DNA of 64,000 nucleotides, taken from NCBI RefSeq assembly GCF_041381155.1, contig NC_091137.1, positions 19,389,655 through 19,453,654 of the forward strand. The letters run 5' to 3'. This document shows, piece by piece, positions 23,801 through 32,299 of this stretch (position 1 is its first letter; each line of letters opens with the position of its first letter). Source of the stretch: Argopecten irradians (Eukaryota; Mollusca; Bivalvia; Pectinida; Pectinidae). Under the pieces are notes generated by a model. The model was not told the origin of the DNA and did no database searches. It saw only the letters and a program-made list of their open reading frames with translations. Position numbers and translations under genes: made by a program.

Positions 23801-26800
23801 TCCGTTCAGTGAGCCAGCATTTAAATACATCAACAATCAACATAAAATAGCAAGTACGTATCCACAAATGATGGAAATATCTTTCTCAATAAATAGAAAT
23901 GATGCAATTAACTAGTATTAGGAACGATTTACAACATTGAACAACAACAATTTCTACCAGAATGTGGGAAAGGTGAGTGACGTAGGAGGGAAGAAATTGT
24001 AAAATGAAATATTCCAACTCAAACCATTACATTTACCCTGTACTATAGTGTAACAGGAGAGAAGAAAATATAGCGGCTAGACCGGGAGTCGATCCCGGGA
24101 CAAAAGCCGAATGCTCTAACGGACTGAGGCATCTGGTCACCGATGGCGATTGAGCCAGTCACATTTCCCTACACTAGTTCATCTTTGCCTTACGCTGTAG
24201 AACCATGCAAACTTGTTAAGGGGGTAAATTTATTAGTTTTCAATGCGATTGCATCATGTAGATATTTTAGTGGCGAACGGAAAGATCCTCAACCCGAGAG
24301 GTAAAATTCCGTGATCCAACTCCAAGTGGTGGAATGTCCTGTTTCGCCCATAAATGGTTAAATACTTTTTTTTTATCTCAATTCAACCTTTACTTTTGTA
24401 TATACATTATGTGATAATACATAGTCGACATCGTGATGTCAATAAAGTATAATAATGCAATTGTAAACATCATATAAGTGTCCAAGATAGCTTATTTACA
24501 CCCTAGGATAAGATGTAAAACGTAGTTTATATACACCGTCAGATAATATCTCCAATGTAGCTTATCTACATCCTAATTTAGGATTTCTAATGTAGCTTAT
24601 CTACATCCGAAGTTAAGATTTCCAATGTAGCTCATCTACATCCTAAGTTAAGATTTCCATTGTAGCTTATCTACATCCGAAGTTAAGATTTCCAATGTAG
24701 CTCATCTACATCCTTAGTTAAGATTTCCATTGTAGCTTATCTACATCCTAAGATAAGATTTCCAATGTAGCTTATCTACACCCTATAATTAAATTCCCAA
24801 GGTAGCTAATTTACATTCTAAGTTAAGATTTCCAATGTAGCTTATCTACATCCTAAGATAAGATTTCCAATGTAGTCTTTCTACATCCTAAGTTAAGATT
24901 TCCATTGTAGCTTATCTACATCCTAAGATAAGATTTCTAATGTAGTTCATCTACATCCTAGGTTAAGATTACCATTGTAGCTTATCTACATCCTAAGATA
25001 AGTTTCTAATGTAGCTTATCTACACCCTATAATTAAATTCCCAAGGTAGCTAATCTACATTCTAAGATAAGATTTCCAATGTAGTTTATCTACATCATAA
25101 GATAAGATTTCCAATGTAGTTTATCTACATCATAAGATAAGATTTCCAATGTAGTTTATCTACATCCTAAGATAAGATTTCCAATGTAGTTTATCTATAT
25201 CCTTAGTTCAGATTTCCCTGGTAGCTTATCTACATCCTAAGCTAAGATTTCCACTTTAGCTTGTATACCCTAGGATAAGATTGGCTGAATGTTTCAGTTC
25301 CTTGAGGGTAAAACAGGAATATGTATTTAAGCTTTCAAACACGAGGCTTGTTCTGTGCTTGTCCTGGTAAAATAGAGATATCCTATAGGATATCTTACGC
25401 TTACCAGCAGTATGGATATCTATCGTGGTTAAAAGCGAAGAAGACATTCAGGCCGAGGAAAGTAAACCAGGCTTTCTGCTTTTTCAATTGATTTATCCAA
25501 TGCGTACTTTATCTATAAACAATATCCAATTACAATGCAACGTAATTAAATGTATTTGATCACCATCTAATGGGTTTTGATACAATACTGGCATTGAGAT
25601 TTATCAAAGGGATAAAGAGTTTCATAGACAATTGAACAAAAATAGGTTACGTAACATTGCTTCGTAACGCTTGTTTCAGTTATCGTCGGATCAGCAGTTG
25701 GCTCGACTTTGTCTATTATCATCACTATCGTGTAAGTAGTTTAGATTTCAAGACAAAAACGGATTAGAGATATAAAAACTATTATTTTACAATCAAATGA
25801 TTAAAGAGTTATCATTTCACTATCATTATTAACTTCAAATTTCCTAATACCAAGCACGAGAAAACGAAATGTTACTGACAATGCTTGGGACATAAAGGGC
25901 ATTTCATACAATTCCTTCGTTGTATATTTAAATGAATTTTGCATGTTTCAGAATTATCTGGGAGTTCACGATGTATTATAGAAAGATAGAACAGCCGATA
26001 GATTGTGTTGAAATTGACCAGAGGATTAAGGTAAGATTATTTATTTCTTCAATCAATTATTTTATATATATTCAAATTATTACGGTGAATATGATTTTTA
26101 AAGAATGTTTGGGGAAACATGTTTCAATATTAAATATGTATAATTTATTTATAAAAAAGAAAATCTTAAAAATCGAACATTGTATAAGACATCACGTATT
26201 AAAACTAATAGCATGATAAATAAAATTATATGTGCCTTTATTTTCATACTGATGAATCAGAAAATAACAGAACATTCACTATCAAAAGTTACCTTACCAT
26301 TGCTTTGAGAACTACAGGACTTACAGATGTATAGGTTAAATTAGAAAAGTTCATTTTGTATATTGGAATTACTTACATCTGTTGTGCAATAGAAATGAAT
26401 ACACACTATTAAACTAAACCAGGACATCTAGCAGTGATTTATAATCTCATTTCACATATTTACAGTGTTTTAAGTAATTGTAAAACGACTTCGTATATAT
26501 GTATGTTTAATAAACTTACATAAACATACCACCAAAAGCAAGAACCTTTTGAATAATCTTACAGCTTAATTTGTCAAAATGTTTGGGATTCAATGGATTA
26601 TTGAATAAAAATGAAGGTAAACTTTTCTCGCAAGTTATGACACAATTTGACGTTAATCATTGCCGTCATTAATTACATAATTGAAAATTGCAAAAAAAAA
26701 ACCCGTGAGAATAATAGTATGTTTTGATAAATATGTCTTAGTGTTAGTATTTAATATAGTAAGAGGGGAGATTTTAGACAAGAACAAAGAAAAAAACTTT

Positions 26801-28315
26801 GGAAATGACAAACACCACTAACTTAATTTTTTTATTTAACAGGAAAAACACGAGATCTATTCGGACGACACGGAGAATACATGCCATGGTAGTGATCAAA
26901 TGAAAAAGATGAGATACCAGACTTCACTTGACTTTAAACCTAAACACCAAGACAGTGAACCACCTATTAACAACCGATCATCAAGCGAGAGTGATTCGGA
27001 CAAACGTAGTTCATCATATAGAATACTTAAATCAATTCCAAACGAAAGAGACATGACTGTCGATTCCGATAGTTATATTTTGCCAGATATTTCAGAGGAT
27101 ATTGCGGTGAAATGTTCCAACAATGGAAACACATCTCCAAATTCGTCTGGGGTCGTTTCCTGTCAGTCCATTCCGCATTCAGATGTTAATCCTAGTAGAA
27201 GTGAACAACGACCATTAAACTGCAACAGTGGGCGTTTTACTTCAGCACATGACATTAGTGTCGAGATTGGGGACTACAATAATTCTATGATCAGGACATC
27301 ATCAGCCCGCACATCAAGTGATTCAGCTTTGGACGAGTTTCATATCAATTTACGCAATAAACGCGTTGGCCAATGTGACGATGTTATACACGAAACCTGC
27401 TTACATCACAAGGGGGGCATTGTACTCATACAGAGCACAGATAGAAGCTTCAATGATCAATCTTCAAAATGCACCATCTCAAAAGATATAACTATATCTG
27501 CCACAAACCCATCCACCACGAAAACAAAGGCACCAGAATCCACAACAAACACAGAGGCATCTAAATCCATCACAATAACAGATGTACCTGAATCCATCAT
27601 AATATCAGAGGCACCTGAATGCGACACAAAACCAGAGGTACCTGAATTCGCTACAAAAACCGAGGTACCGATGAACCGAAAGGCAGTTTTGCGTTATAAA
27701 GAATTGGTTAAAGACACAACAACAAGAAACTCGCCTTTAACAAAAGTTGAAAGTCATTGCGGAGTTCCATTTTTTGAGGATCTGGAAAAAGTGGAGTCAC
27801 CAGTTGATCGTGGGATCACTCATGGATTGCCGATAGATCAGGAGCGTGTACTGGACACTAAAGACTGGGACTTAGTGAATACGGAGATTATTCTAGAACA
27901 TATAGGCCAAATACCGACAGATGATGGCAGTACACGTAATAATGCAGGTCAATTACCGGATACTGAGACCATACTAGATATTATAAGCCTGTTACCGATA
28001 GGCACTGAGGCCACACAAAACATTACATGCCAATCATTGATGGAACTCGAAAGCATGTATAGCTCAAATGAAGTTCCGGTGAATACTATGAATTTAGAGA
28101 GTGCAGGCAACGTATCGGCGGAAAGTGAAAGTGCACTAGATATCACAGGTCAATTATCGTTGGATCTGGACAGGATGTTAGACATTCAGCTTTTAAATAA
28201 AGATTTACCATTTAATCATATTTCAGAATCAGAAGGCATGCAAAAACCAGTTCTAAAAACATCCGATTGTACAAAAAAGATTGCTTATAAGGCGCTTCCA
28301 CTAAGCAAATCCTAA
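10320..28315 (+). CDS. gp130/Domeless-type class I cytokine receptor, 16 coding exons
   Basis: Coding exons are 10320-10389, 10973-11251, 11934-12051, 12291-12375, 13967-14123, 16869-17011, 18144-18300, 19075-19169, 19695-19976, 20284-20426, 20750-20933, 22083-22235, 23683-23853, 25680-25731, 25952-26030 and 26843-28315. Splice phases carry one frame throughout, with a single one-base break in exon 9, giving 1213 residues. The layout is signal peptide (1-20), Ig-like (24-116), cytokine-binding module D2-D3 (117-336), three FNIII domains D4-D6 (336-679), TM (about 680-700) and a tail. This is the domain order of vertebrate gp130. Diagnostic features are DLDC..., RCTW in D2, FWSDTIKR in place of WSXWS at the end of D3, and HWC in D5. 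Each extracellular FNIII unit is split over two or three exons with phase-1 outer borders, as in vertebrate receptors. It should sit in the plasma membrane and pair with a JAK. The ligand is unknown. Confidence 0.88.
10619..10796. mobile_element. Palindromic TIR MITE, copy 1 (receptor intron 1)
   Basis: Terminal inverted repeats of about 55 bp begin TTGCATATTACAGAGTTA and include CCCTTGCGAGCAG and TGTGACGTCATG. The right end reads CCGCAAGGGAGCTAAC then TTTGTAATATGCAA. Copies 2 and 3 lie at 19190-19365 and 23509-23630. It is non-coding. The TGACGTCA octamer is a CRE-type motif. Confidence 0.88.
10973..11251 (+). CDS. Receptor exon 2: N-terminal Ig-like domain (D1)
   Basis: A single exon encodes one Ig-like domain. 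The B-strand cysteine is in LVLNCSF, and the F-strand motif is NSGKYSCRYKK, replacing the usual D-x-G-x-Y-x-C. It is flanked by phase-1 introns, the usual arrangement for a shuffled Ig exon. The donor AGAG|GTAAAG (11252) is preferred over AAA|GTAAGA seven bases earlier, because only the former keeps exon 3 open. In gp130 this domain is the extra ligand-contact site (site 3). Confidence 0.85.
11764..11820 (+). repeat. Poly(A) tract in intron 2
   Basis: About 45 uninterrupted A's, then a short A-rich tail. It may be the tail of an old retroposed sequence, but no body is recognised upstream. Confidence 0.7.
11934..14123 (+). CDS. Receptor exons 3-5: cytokine-binding domain D2
   Basis: Exons 11934-12051, 12291-12375 and 13967-14123 encode about 120 residues. 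Exon 3 carries DLDCMIEERLTNMRCTWNN, which has the paired-cysteine C-x9-10-C-x-W signature of the first cytokine-receptor-homology domain and aligns with the same segment of gp130. Further cysteines are in DGCSTW, DGCANGG and RLLCDI. Exon 5 ends with FRLQRHNAFGHKSE, matching the N-x-FG turn before strand G. Exon 3 ends AA|GTATGTC (phase 2), exon 4 in phase 0 and exon 5 in phase 1. Confidence 0.88.
13108..13252. repeat. Foldback MITE-like element (receptor intron 4)
   Basis: The arms GGATATGATGGATAGGGATA and GGATATTCTACGTA on the left pair with TAGAATATCC and TTCATATCC on the right. The centre has CGAGGCTTGCCGAGG. There are no open frames of note. One arm is echoed at 2490-2550. Confidence 0.7.
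14749..16594. mobile_element. 1.8-kb non-autonomous TIR element (receptor intron 5)
   Basis: A perfect 17-bp inverted repeat, TCTCTGAACGCCAACAT, is found at 14765-14781 and reversed at 16559-16575. Just outside it, the 13-bp CTCTGAACGGGGA occurs in direct orientation on both sides (14750-14762 and 16582-16594). The interior is very AT-rich with no frame of 60 codons. It fits a DNA transposon lacking transposase and accounts for most of the longest intron. Confidence 0.7.
16869..18300 (+). CDS. Receptor exons 6-7: cytokine-binding domain D3 with degenerate WSXWS
   Basis: Exons 16869-17011 and 18144-18300 encode a 100-residue FNIII domain. LALSWKLPYPP is the B strand and LKPFTEYNVSVTC the E-F region. 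The end reads GSRFWSDTIKRVYRTEED. The gp130 family has WSxWS there, and here the second WS is replaced by IK while the following basic residue is kept. The linker to D4 is short. Exon 6 ends in phase 0 and exon 7 in phase 1. Confidence 0.88.
18585..18790. repeat. CpG-dense TTTGCG/TTTCGT degenerate repeat (intron 7)
   Basis: About 200 bases of interleaved TTTGCG, TTTCGT and CGTTCG hexamers stand out from the AT-rich, CpG-poor introns. The open frame is Phe/Arg/Ala-rich and has no coding signal beyond the repeat. Confidence 0.85.
19075..19976 (+). CDS. Receptor exons 8-9: FNIII domain D4, one-base frame break
   Basis: Exons 19075-19169 and 19695-19976. Exon 9 begins in the spliced frame with CLDLKRLTWKTHF, an FNIII B strand, but meets TGA about 13 codons later. 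The next frame continues the same domain without a gap: PLKPVEASKARGNITGYEV, then strands E-G to STDIYVYRAT. One extra T in the TTTT run at 19739-19742 would join them, and every downstream splice phase assumes that. No alternative acceptor or donor of the right phase was found. Either this allele is truncated within D4 or the assembly dropped one base of a homopolymer. Confidence 0.75.
19190..19365. mobile_element. Palindromic TIR MITE, copy 2 (receptor intron 8)
   Basis: Same family as 10619-10796. The left end has GCGTATTACAGAGTTAG and TTGTGGGTAGGTATCGAT. The right end has CTACCCGCAAGGGCAGATAA and CTCTGTAATATGCAAA. It starts about 20 bases past the exon 8 donor. The CRE-like octamer is mutated here (TGACGCCA). 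Confidence 0.88.
20284..20933 (+). CDS. Receptor exons 10-11: FNIII domain D5
   Basis: Exons 20284-20426 and 20750-20933. YTFHWCYGQYRNPPTVMCK holds the aromatic-W-C plus later C typical of D5 in gp130-family receptors. It continues with a basic/acidic segment (ALKRPEKALEDADKNN) and ends RWYFGTSVN...GVHWEDCFFKAGSV. The last exon closes at TTA|GTAAGT in phase 1. Confidence 0.82.
22083..23853 (+). CDS. Receptor exons 12-13: FNIII domain D6 with a GC-AG intron
   Basis: Exons 22083-22235 and 23683-23853. Exon 12 carries YNQILVAVQPFCPTDDKAG and INYTVVYDNMDDPN. Exon 13 continues DNHTKVFDARFKTSQLTL, then LDNLKPGVKYKVVYNIGYR, the E-F strands of FNIII. The only donor giving the required phase is GAATG|GCAAGT (22236), a GC donor. 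Reading past it gives a TAG at 22247. The domain ends shortly before the TM exon. Confidence 0.85.
22225..22640 (+). repeat. 47-56 bp minisatellite derived from the exon 12 splice junction
   Basis: About eight units share ATCCTAATGGTAGGTTT and AGACCATTG. The first unit is the exon 12 end plus intron start (GATCCGAATGGCAAGTTT). Later units carry G|GTAGGTTT or G|GCAGGGTTT at the donor position, so each repeats a potential 5' splice site. The open frame on the opposite strand is a by-product. Confidence 0.9.
22665..23324. mobile_element. Insertion with (CCGT)n tract flanked by 39-bp direct repeats (intron 12)
   Basis: AATACATTTTGTTGCTCG, as part of a 39-bp block ending GACTAGTTTTATT, occurs at 22665-22703 and again at 23286-23324. 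Between them the insert begins with the hairpin CCCGCATCGAGATGCGGG, then CCTATAG, a CCGT/CTGT tetranucleotide tract (22750-22806) and several AGGTCAAGGTCA-like repeats (23055-23105). It looks like a non-coding mobile element of unknown class. The duplication is too long for an ordinary target-site duplication. Confidence 0.6.
23509..23630. mobile_element. Palindromic TIR MITE, copy 3 (receptor intron 12)
   Basis: The shortest copy of the family. The left arm TTGCATATTATAGAGTTATC through GATTGTGACGTCATGTG pairs with GTAGCAATCGATACCTACA through AACACTGTAATATGCAAA. It keeps an intact TGACGTCA and has lost the central spacer found in copies 1 and 2. Confidence 0.88.
24000..24200 (-). mobile_element. 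tRNA-derived SINE (receptor intron 13)
   Basis: Read on the - strand, 24139-24071 gives an A-box-like GCCTCAGTCCGTTAGAGC and, at the usual spacing, a B-box-like GGGATCGACTCCCGG. It is not a functional tRNA because no cloverleaf closes. The element's outer limits are estimates. Confidence 0.65.
24489..25285 (+). repeat. 35-bp minisatellite with hairpin/GATA-like units (intron 13)
   Basis: About 21 units of roughly 35 bp follow the pattern GTAGCTTATCTACATCCTAA then GATAAGATTTCCAAT. Intact units contain CTTATCT and AGATAAG as a 7-bp inverted repeat around an 8-base loop. Each arm reads as a WGATAR (GATA-factor) site on one strand. Variants with TTAAG, TCATCT or an ACACCCTATAATTAAATTC unit recur, which shows higher-order duplication. 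Confidence 0.9.
25680..26030 (+). CDS. Receptor exons 14-15: transmembrane segment and juxtamembrane region
   Basis: Exon 14 (25680-25731) encodes IIVGSAVGSTLSIIITIV. Exon 15 (25952-26030) adds VIIWEF and then TMYYRKIEQPIDCVEIDQ. The hydrophobic run is about 21 residues, followed by Tyr/Lys residues as an inner anchor. In family members a Pro-rich box 1 (JAK contact) would follow here. Only a single Pro (EQPID) is present, so box 1 is weak or displaced. Confidence 0.85.
26843..28315 (+). CDS. Receptor exon 16: 490-residue cytoplasmic tail
   Basis: The acceptor TTTAACAG|GAA gives phase 0, and the stop codon ends at 28315. The tail is Ser/Thr/Asp/Glu-rich and looks disordered. A run of about 10-residue degenerate repeats (T-E-A/V-P-E-S type, about 27515-27670) is followed by about 20-residue repeats around ILDIISLLP / LDITGQLSLD. 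Tyrosines occur as IYSD, YQTS, YRIL, YILP, YNNS, YKEL, YSSN and YKAL. None is YXXQ, the STAT3-docking motif of gp130. The long continuous frame with balanced codon use supports expression. Confidence 0.88.
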   Translation, partial: EKHEIYSDDTENTCHGSDQMKKMRYQTSLDFKPKHQDSEPPINNRSSSESDSDKRSSSYRILKSIPNERDMTVDSDSYILPDISEDIAVKCSNNGNTSPNSSGVVSCQSIPHSDVNPSRSEQRPLNCNSGRFTSAHDISVEIGDYNNSMIRTSSARTSSDSALDEFHINLRNKRVGQCDDVIHETCLHHKGGIVLIQSTDRSFNDQSSKCTISKDITISATNPSTTKTKAPESTTNTEASKSITITDVPESIIISEAPECDTKPEVPEFATKTEVPMNRKAVLRYKELVKDTTTRNSPLTKVESHCGVPFFEDLEKVESPVDRGITHGLPIDQERVLDTKDWDLVNTEIILEHIGQIPTDDGSTRNNAGQLPDTETILDIISLLPIGTEATQNITCQSLMELESMYSSNEVPVNTMNLESAGNVSAESESALDITGQLSLDLDRMLDIQLLNKDLPFNHISESEGMQKPVLKTSDCTKKIAYKALPLSKS

Positions 28316-28650
28316 TCAAGAAATACTCGCTTGATATTTTCAAAACGAAGCATGCTGACTTAATGAGGCTGGCCTGAGTCCTAGACTATGAAAATGTTGA
28401 GAATCAAATATATCTCTTAGGAAAGAGAGACGTTAACATTAAAAAAATAATGTTCTTACAGAAATTGAGGGGGGACCATATACTAACAAGATTTGAAGTA
28501 AACCTACATTTTATTATACTGATATAAACACTGTGTCTATAAATAGCTGAGATAAATTCCTGTAAGTTCTAATTTACAATGTCACTAAATCCGTGGTTAC
28601 ATTCGATTTTTAATTGACCACAATACAATAAGTGTTTTAATTTTTTACGT
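28316..28650 (+). other. Probable 3' UTR start of the receptor
   Basis: No ORF or recognised repeat, and no canonical AATAAA was found in this stretch. The polyadenylation site was not located. Confidence 0.4.
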
Positions 28651-28654
28651 AAGG

Positions 28655-29260
28655 GTAAACGGGTTCACGACGTTATTAAGATGATTAAAACTCTACCATT
28701 GAATCTCCTTTGTTGATCACGATGTTATTTCGATGACTAAAACTCTACCATTGGTAACAGCGTTATCAAGATTACCAAAAGTCTACCATTGGTCCTCCTT
28801 TGTTGGTCACAAGTTAGTAAGATGACTAAAACTCTACCATTGTTGGCGACGTTATTAAGATTACCAAAAGTCTACCATTGGTCCTCCTTTTTGGTCCACA
28901 AGTTAGTAAGATGACTAAAACTCTACCATTGTTGGCGACGTTATTAAGATTACCAAAAGTCTACCATTGGTCCTCCTTTGTTGGTCACAAGTTAGTAAGA
29001 TGACTAAAACTCTACCATTGGTAACACGTTTAAGATTACCAAAAGTCTCCATTGGTCCTCCTTTGTTGGTCACAAGTTAGTAAGATGACTAAAACTCTAC
29101 CATTGTTGGCGACGTTATTAAGATTACCAAAAGTCTACCATTGGTCCTCCTTTGTTGGTCACAAGTTAGTAAGATGACTAAAACTCCACCATTGTTAGCG
29201 ACGTTATTAAGATTACCAAAAGTCTACCATTGGTCCTCCTTTTTGGTCACGACGTTGCAA
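28655..29260 (+). repeat. ~88-bp minisatellite downstream of the receptor
   Basis: About seven units, each made of two diverged ~44-bp halves: GATGACTAAAACTCTACCAT and AAGATTACCAAAAGTCTACC. A CCTCCTTTGTTGGTCAC spacer separates them. The array probably grew from an initial 44-bp duplication. Confidence 0.9.
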
Positions 29261-30970
29261 ACAATTGGCTGCTGTCGCATGTAAAACGTAAATAAACTTT
29301 ACTTACAGTTAGACATTTTATATTATTAATATTGTAAATAGCATATATATTAAAGTTCTATAGCAACATACCTTTTACATACTGGCAAAGTAACACAAGC
29401 AACAAAGATTGAAATTGTTATGGTTTTTACAACTGAGTCCAAGACACAAAGAAAATCAACGTTTTCATGAAACAGTCCCGAATTGCTCACAGGAAACGTA
29501 CAATTGGTGGGAGGTATATTTAATCATTGAACTACCTTCAGCTGGCAAATAAGGGAGTATGAATGCCAACTTGACAGCGAAAAATTGAAGTAAGCGCGCT
29601 AGCGAATTATGATTGCAAACTGGATGCAGCTCAATGCTAATATTTACATTTGATAAATGATTTTATGATAAAATCCCAAGGGATTTTGTATCTACAATGA
29701 TGCATAATTCATTATCTTGACGGATGGACTAATAATTGGCACGACAATTGTGGCGTCACAATGATAGGCCTAACGATATCAAAATAAACAGACGACAGTT
29801 CGTGAATTGGTGAAGCCATAGAAGGCTGCAATTGATATGTAAATCTTTTGATATATTTGTAACATTACCTTTCATAGATATCAGTTGGTATTAACGTAGT
29901 ACGATGGGTCGGAAAGATATCAGTCCAGTAATGTTAAACGACCTGAGTAAATATAACCAGATATCAAGAAATAATACAAGAAAATGTTTCCGACGATTAT
30001 AAGTGCTCCCACGATATTGATAAGCAATAGGACAATGGAGTCAAGAAAGATGTATTGTATTGTTTTATTGACCATGCATGTTACCTACCATCTATAGTTT
30101 TGGCCTCGCAATGTTAGAGCATTGTTTGCCTTCACTTGCGTTACAGTGTAAATAGGATATTTTTGAAGTTAACGTTATGTATACCCATATGTATCTGATA
30201 TTTACTCTCTTTAGATTCTTCCTGTATTATATGACGATTGCAGACTTTTACATAGTGTAATTCAGTGCAAATATGTAAATAACGGTGATGATATTACTTT
30301 TAATCTTTATCAGTATTTTGTCTGTTTGTAGTTTAAATATGATTTTATTCAGATTTAATAAAAATGGTTCTTTTCAGCTGCCGAATACAGATGCTATTTG
30401 TAAACAAGATCTCTATAGATTAGTGAAATATATTCTAGGAACTGTTACGCCGAGGGGATTCCCTACAGAAGTAGAATAACGAAATTCAGAAATCACTATG
30501 AATCAAATCACATCTCGAGCCTCACGCCGGTTCTAAAGGTACTGTCTGTTACGTCGCGAACAGAGAGTCGTTTATACAGAACGACGTGCAGATCAAGATG
30601 TAATTTCAATCAGATTGTTTAGAAATCGGAATAATTCAGTACAATGTTTTAGCGAATGGATCATGTTTTAATGACGATAAATAATTGGTTTTTGTACGTA
30701 TTCTACAGAATACAAAATGTGATAACCAATAGAAATATTCATATACATAGATGCAAATATAAATGAATCAAAGAATGTTAGCTATATCCTTGTATATATA
30801 AATTATTGTATATAGTTACATGCGTGAAATGGTTCATTGAATAATAAATTAAAACAATGCTATTTGTGTTAAGTTGCATACATAAATACATATTTTAAGC
30901 ATAAGCATATGATGGATAGATTATAGCGGTGGCGATTTAAGTCAGTAGGTTCTACAGTTCTCAATTCTCA
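29261..30970. other. Intergenic, no gene seen
   Basis: No frame longer than 64 codons and no recognised repeat. Confidence 0.5.
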
Positions 30971-30974
30971 ATTG

Positions 30975-31580
30975 TCAATTCTTTTATTTTCCTTAAGTTT
31001 ACAACTTATTGAAATTGTGCAAAATACGCACATATACATATATATACAATTACAGAGTAATTAGTACAATATCATAGACAAGTTGCAATTGTACTATACA
31101 TTGAAATAAAAAATATGTATTATGTAATGGCTACATAACTTACTGGTTAAGTATACAACACTAAAATAACTATACTGAAATTATTGGAGGCGGGATCGTA
31201 TTTTCATGGACTCAAATATAAATTTGGCTAATTTACGTAGATCACTTATTTTTTCGCAACATAATAATTGTATCAACTTGTACATAGATGGTTTACGCCA
31301 ATAGAAAGGTTTTACATACATTATTATGTATTTCTTTCTTAAATTATGATAAATAATACATATTAAAATAAAATGATATTCGTCTTCCACATCTAAATTA
31401 CAACCAGGGCACAATCTTTGTTCTCTAGCAGTATCGGTATATCTGCCTGTTTCGATGGCCAAATTATGAGCAGATAGACGAAATTAAGATAAAACAATTC
31501 AGTATTTAGGAGGTATATATTTGGTCAAATGGTATTGTATAGTAAAATGATTCACAGTTCTGTATATGTTTGTTTTGAAA
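30975..31580 (-). pseudogene. LINE 3' end: C-terminal Cys/His domain and 3' UTR
   Basis: On the - strand, FRLSAHNLAIETGRYTDTAR precedes QRLCPGCNLDVEDEYHFILIC (C-x2-C...H-x4-C), the C-terminal zinc-finger-like block of a non-LTR retrotransposon ORF2. KYIIMYVKPFYWRKPSMYKL follows, then a 3' UTR to about 30975. The 5' side is truncated: no RT is attached. A near-identical block lies at 53.88-54.2 kb and a diverged relative at 63.6-64 kb. Confidence 0.75.
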
Positions 31581-32152
31581 TGGGTTTTTTTAATAATTAT
31601 CATGTCGTTATCATTTTCTGTTGATTGTAATATTGCATTGTCTTTCCATCATGTAGAATTTAAACTGTTTTATTACGTTTGTTATGTTTATAACATCAAA
31701 TAAACTAATCAATGGTCATGATTAAATTTGGTTCAGTTTTCTAGACCATCTCTTCCTTTTCTATTCGTCATAACTGAATGAAGGTGTTTTTTTAACAAAT
31801 GGTTTTATTTATTTAGATAACATACATAACATGTACATAACATAACAAAATGTTATACCGGTGTCAAACACTCTCAGTTATATCTTACATTGGGGTGCTT
31901 CGGTGATGTCAACCTCTCTCAATTACATGTATATTGATGTAATACTGATTACAGACGTGTACGGTAATCAAAGTTATTGAAGCCATTATGGAAGTTTAGT
32001 ATGTGTCATACGTAAGGTCACAGGAGTTACCCCCCTTTTACAGTAGTTAATAATTTAGAGTTATCTCGCTTTGCATAGGAAAGCATCGTATAGAATGTTA
32101 TCCCAGCATGCTAGGTTAACATCCGGTCATCGACAGGTTAGCAAATAAGAGG
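31236..32152. repeat. ~0.92-kb segment duplicated at 53.88-54.82 kb
   Basis: From GTAGATCACTTATTTTTTCG to GACAGGTTAGCAAATAAGAG the sequence is almost identical to 53879-54825, in the same orientation. It covers the LINE C-terminal block plus about 600 bases of non-coding DNA containing TGGGGTGCTTCGGTGATGTC and repeated ACATAAC. Confidence 0.9.
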
Positions 32153-32299
32153 CACATGTTTGCAGAGAATTTTAATTCCCACCCTCACATGTATATTGAT
32201 GTAATTCAATAACTCCTATTATGTAGCTTAAAATCAAGAAAGTGGCGAAACTATGCACTTGCTATTAAAAACTTAGTTAAAGTTATGTTTAATAGGACT

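Noticed and set aside
24071-24139. tRNA gene on the - strand
   Set aside because: A- and B-box-like sequence is present, but no acceptor stem or complete cloverleaf could be drawn; treated as a SINE head.
24489-25285. CRISPR array
   Set aside because: The units are contiguous with no unique spacers, in an intron of a eukaryotic gene; it is a minisatellite.
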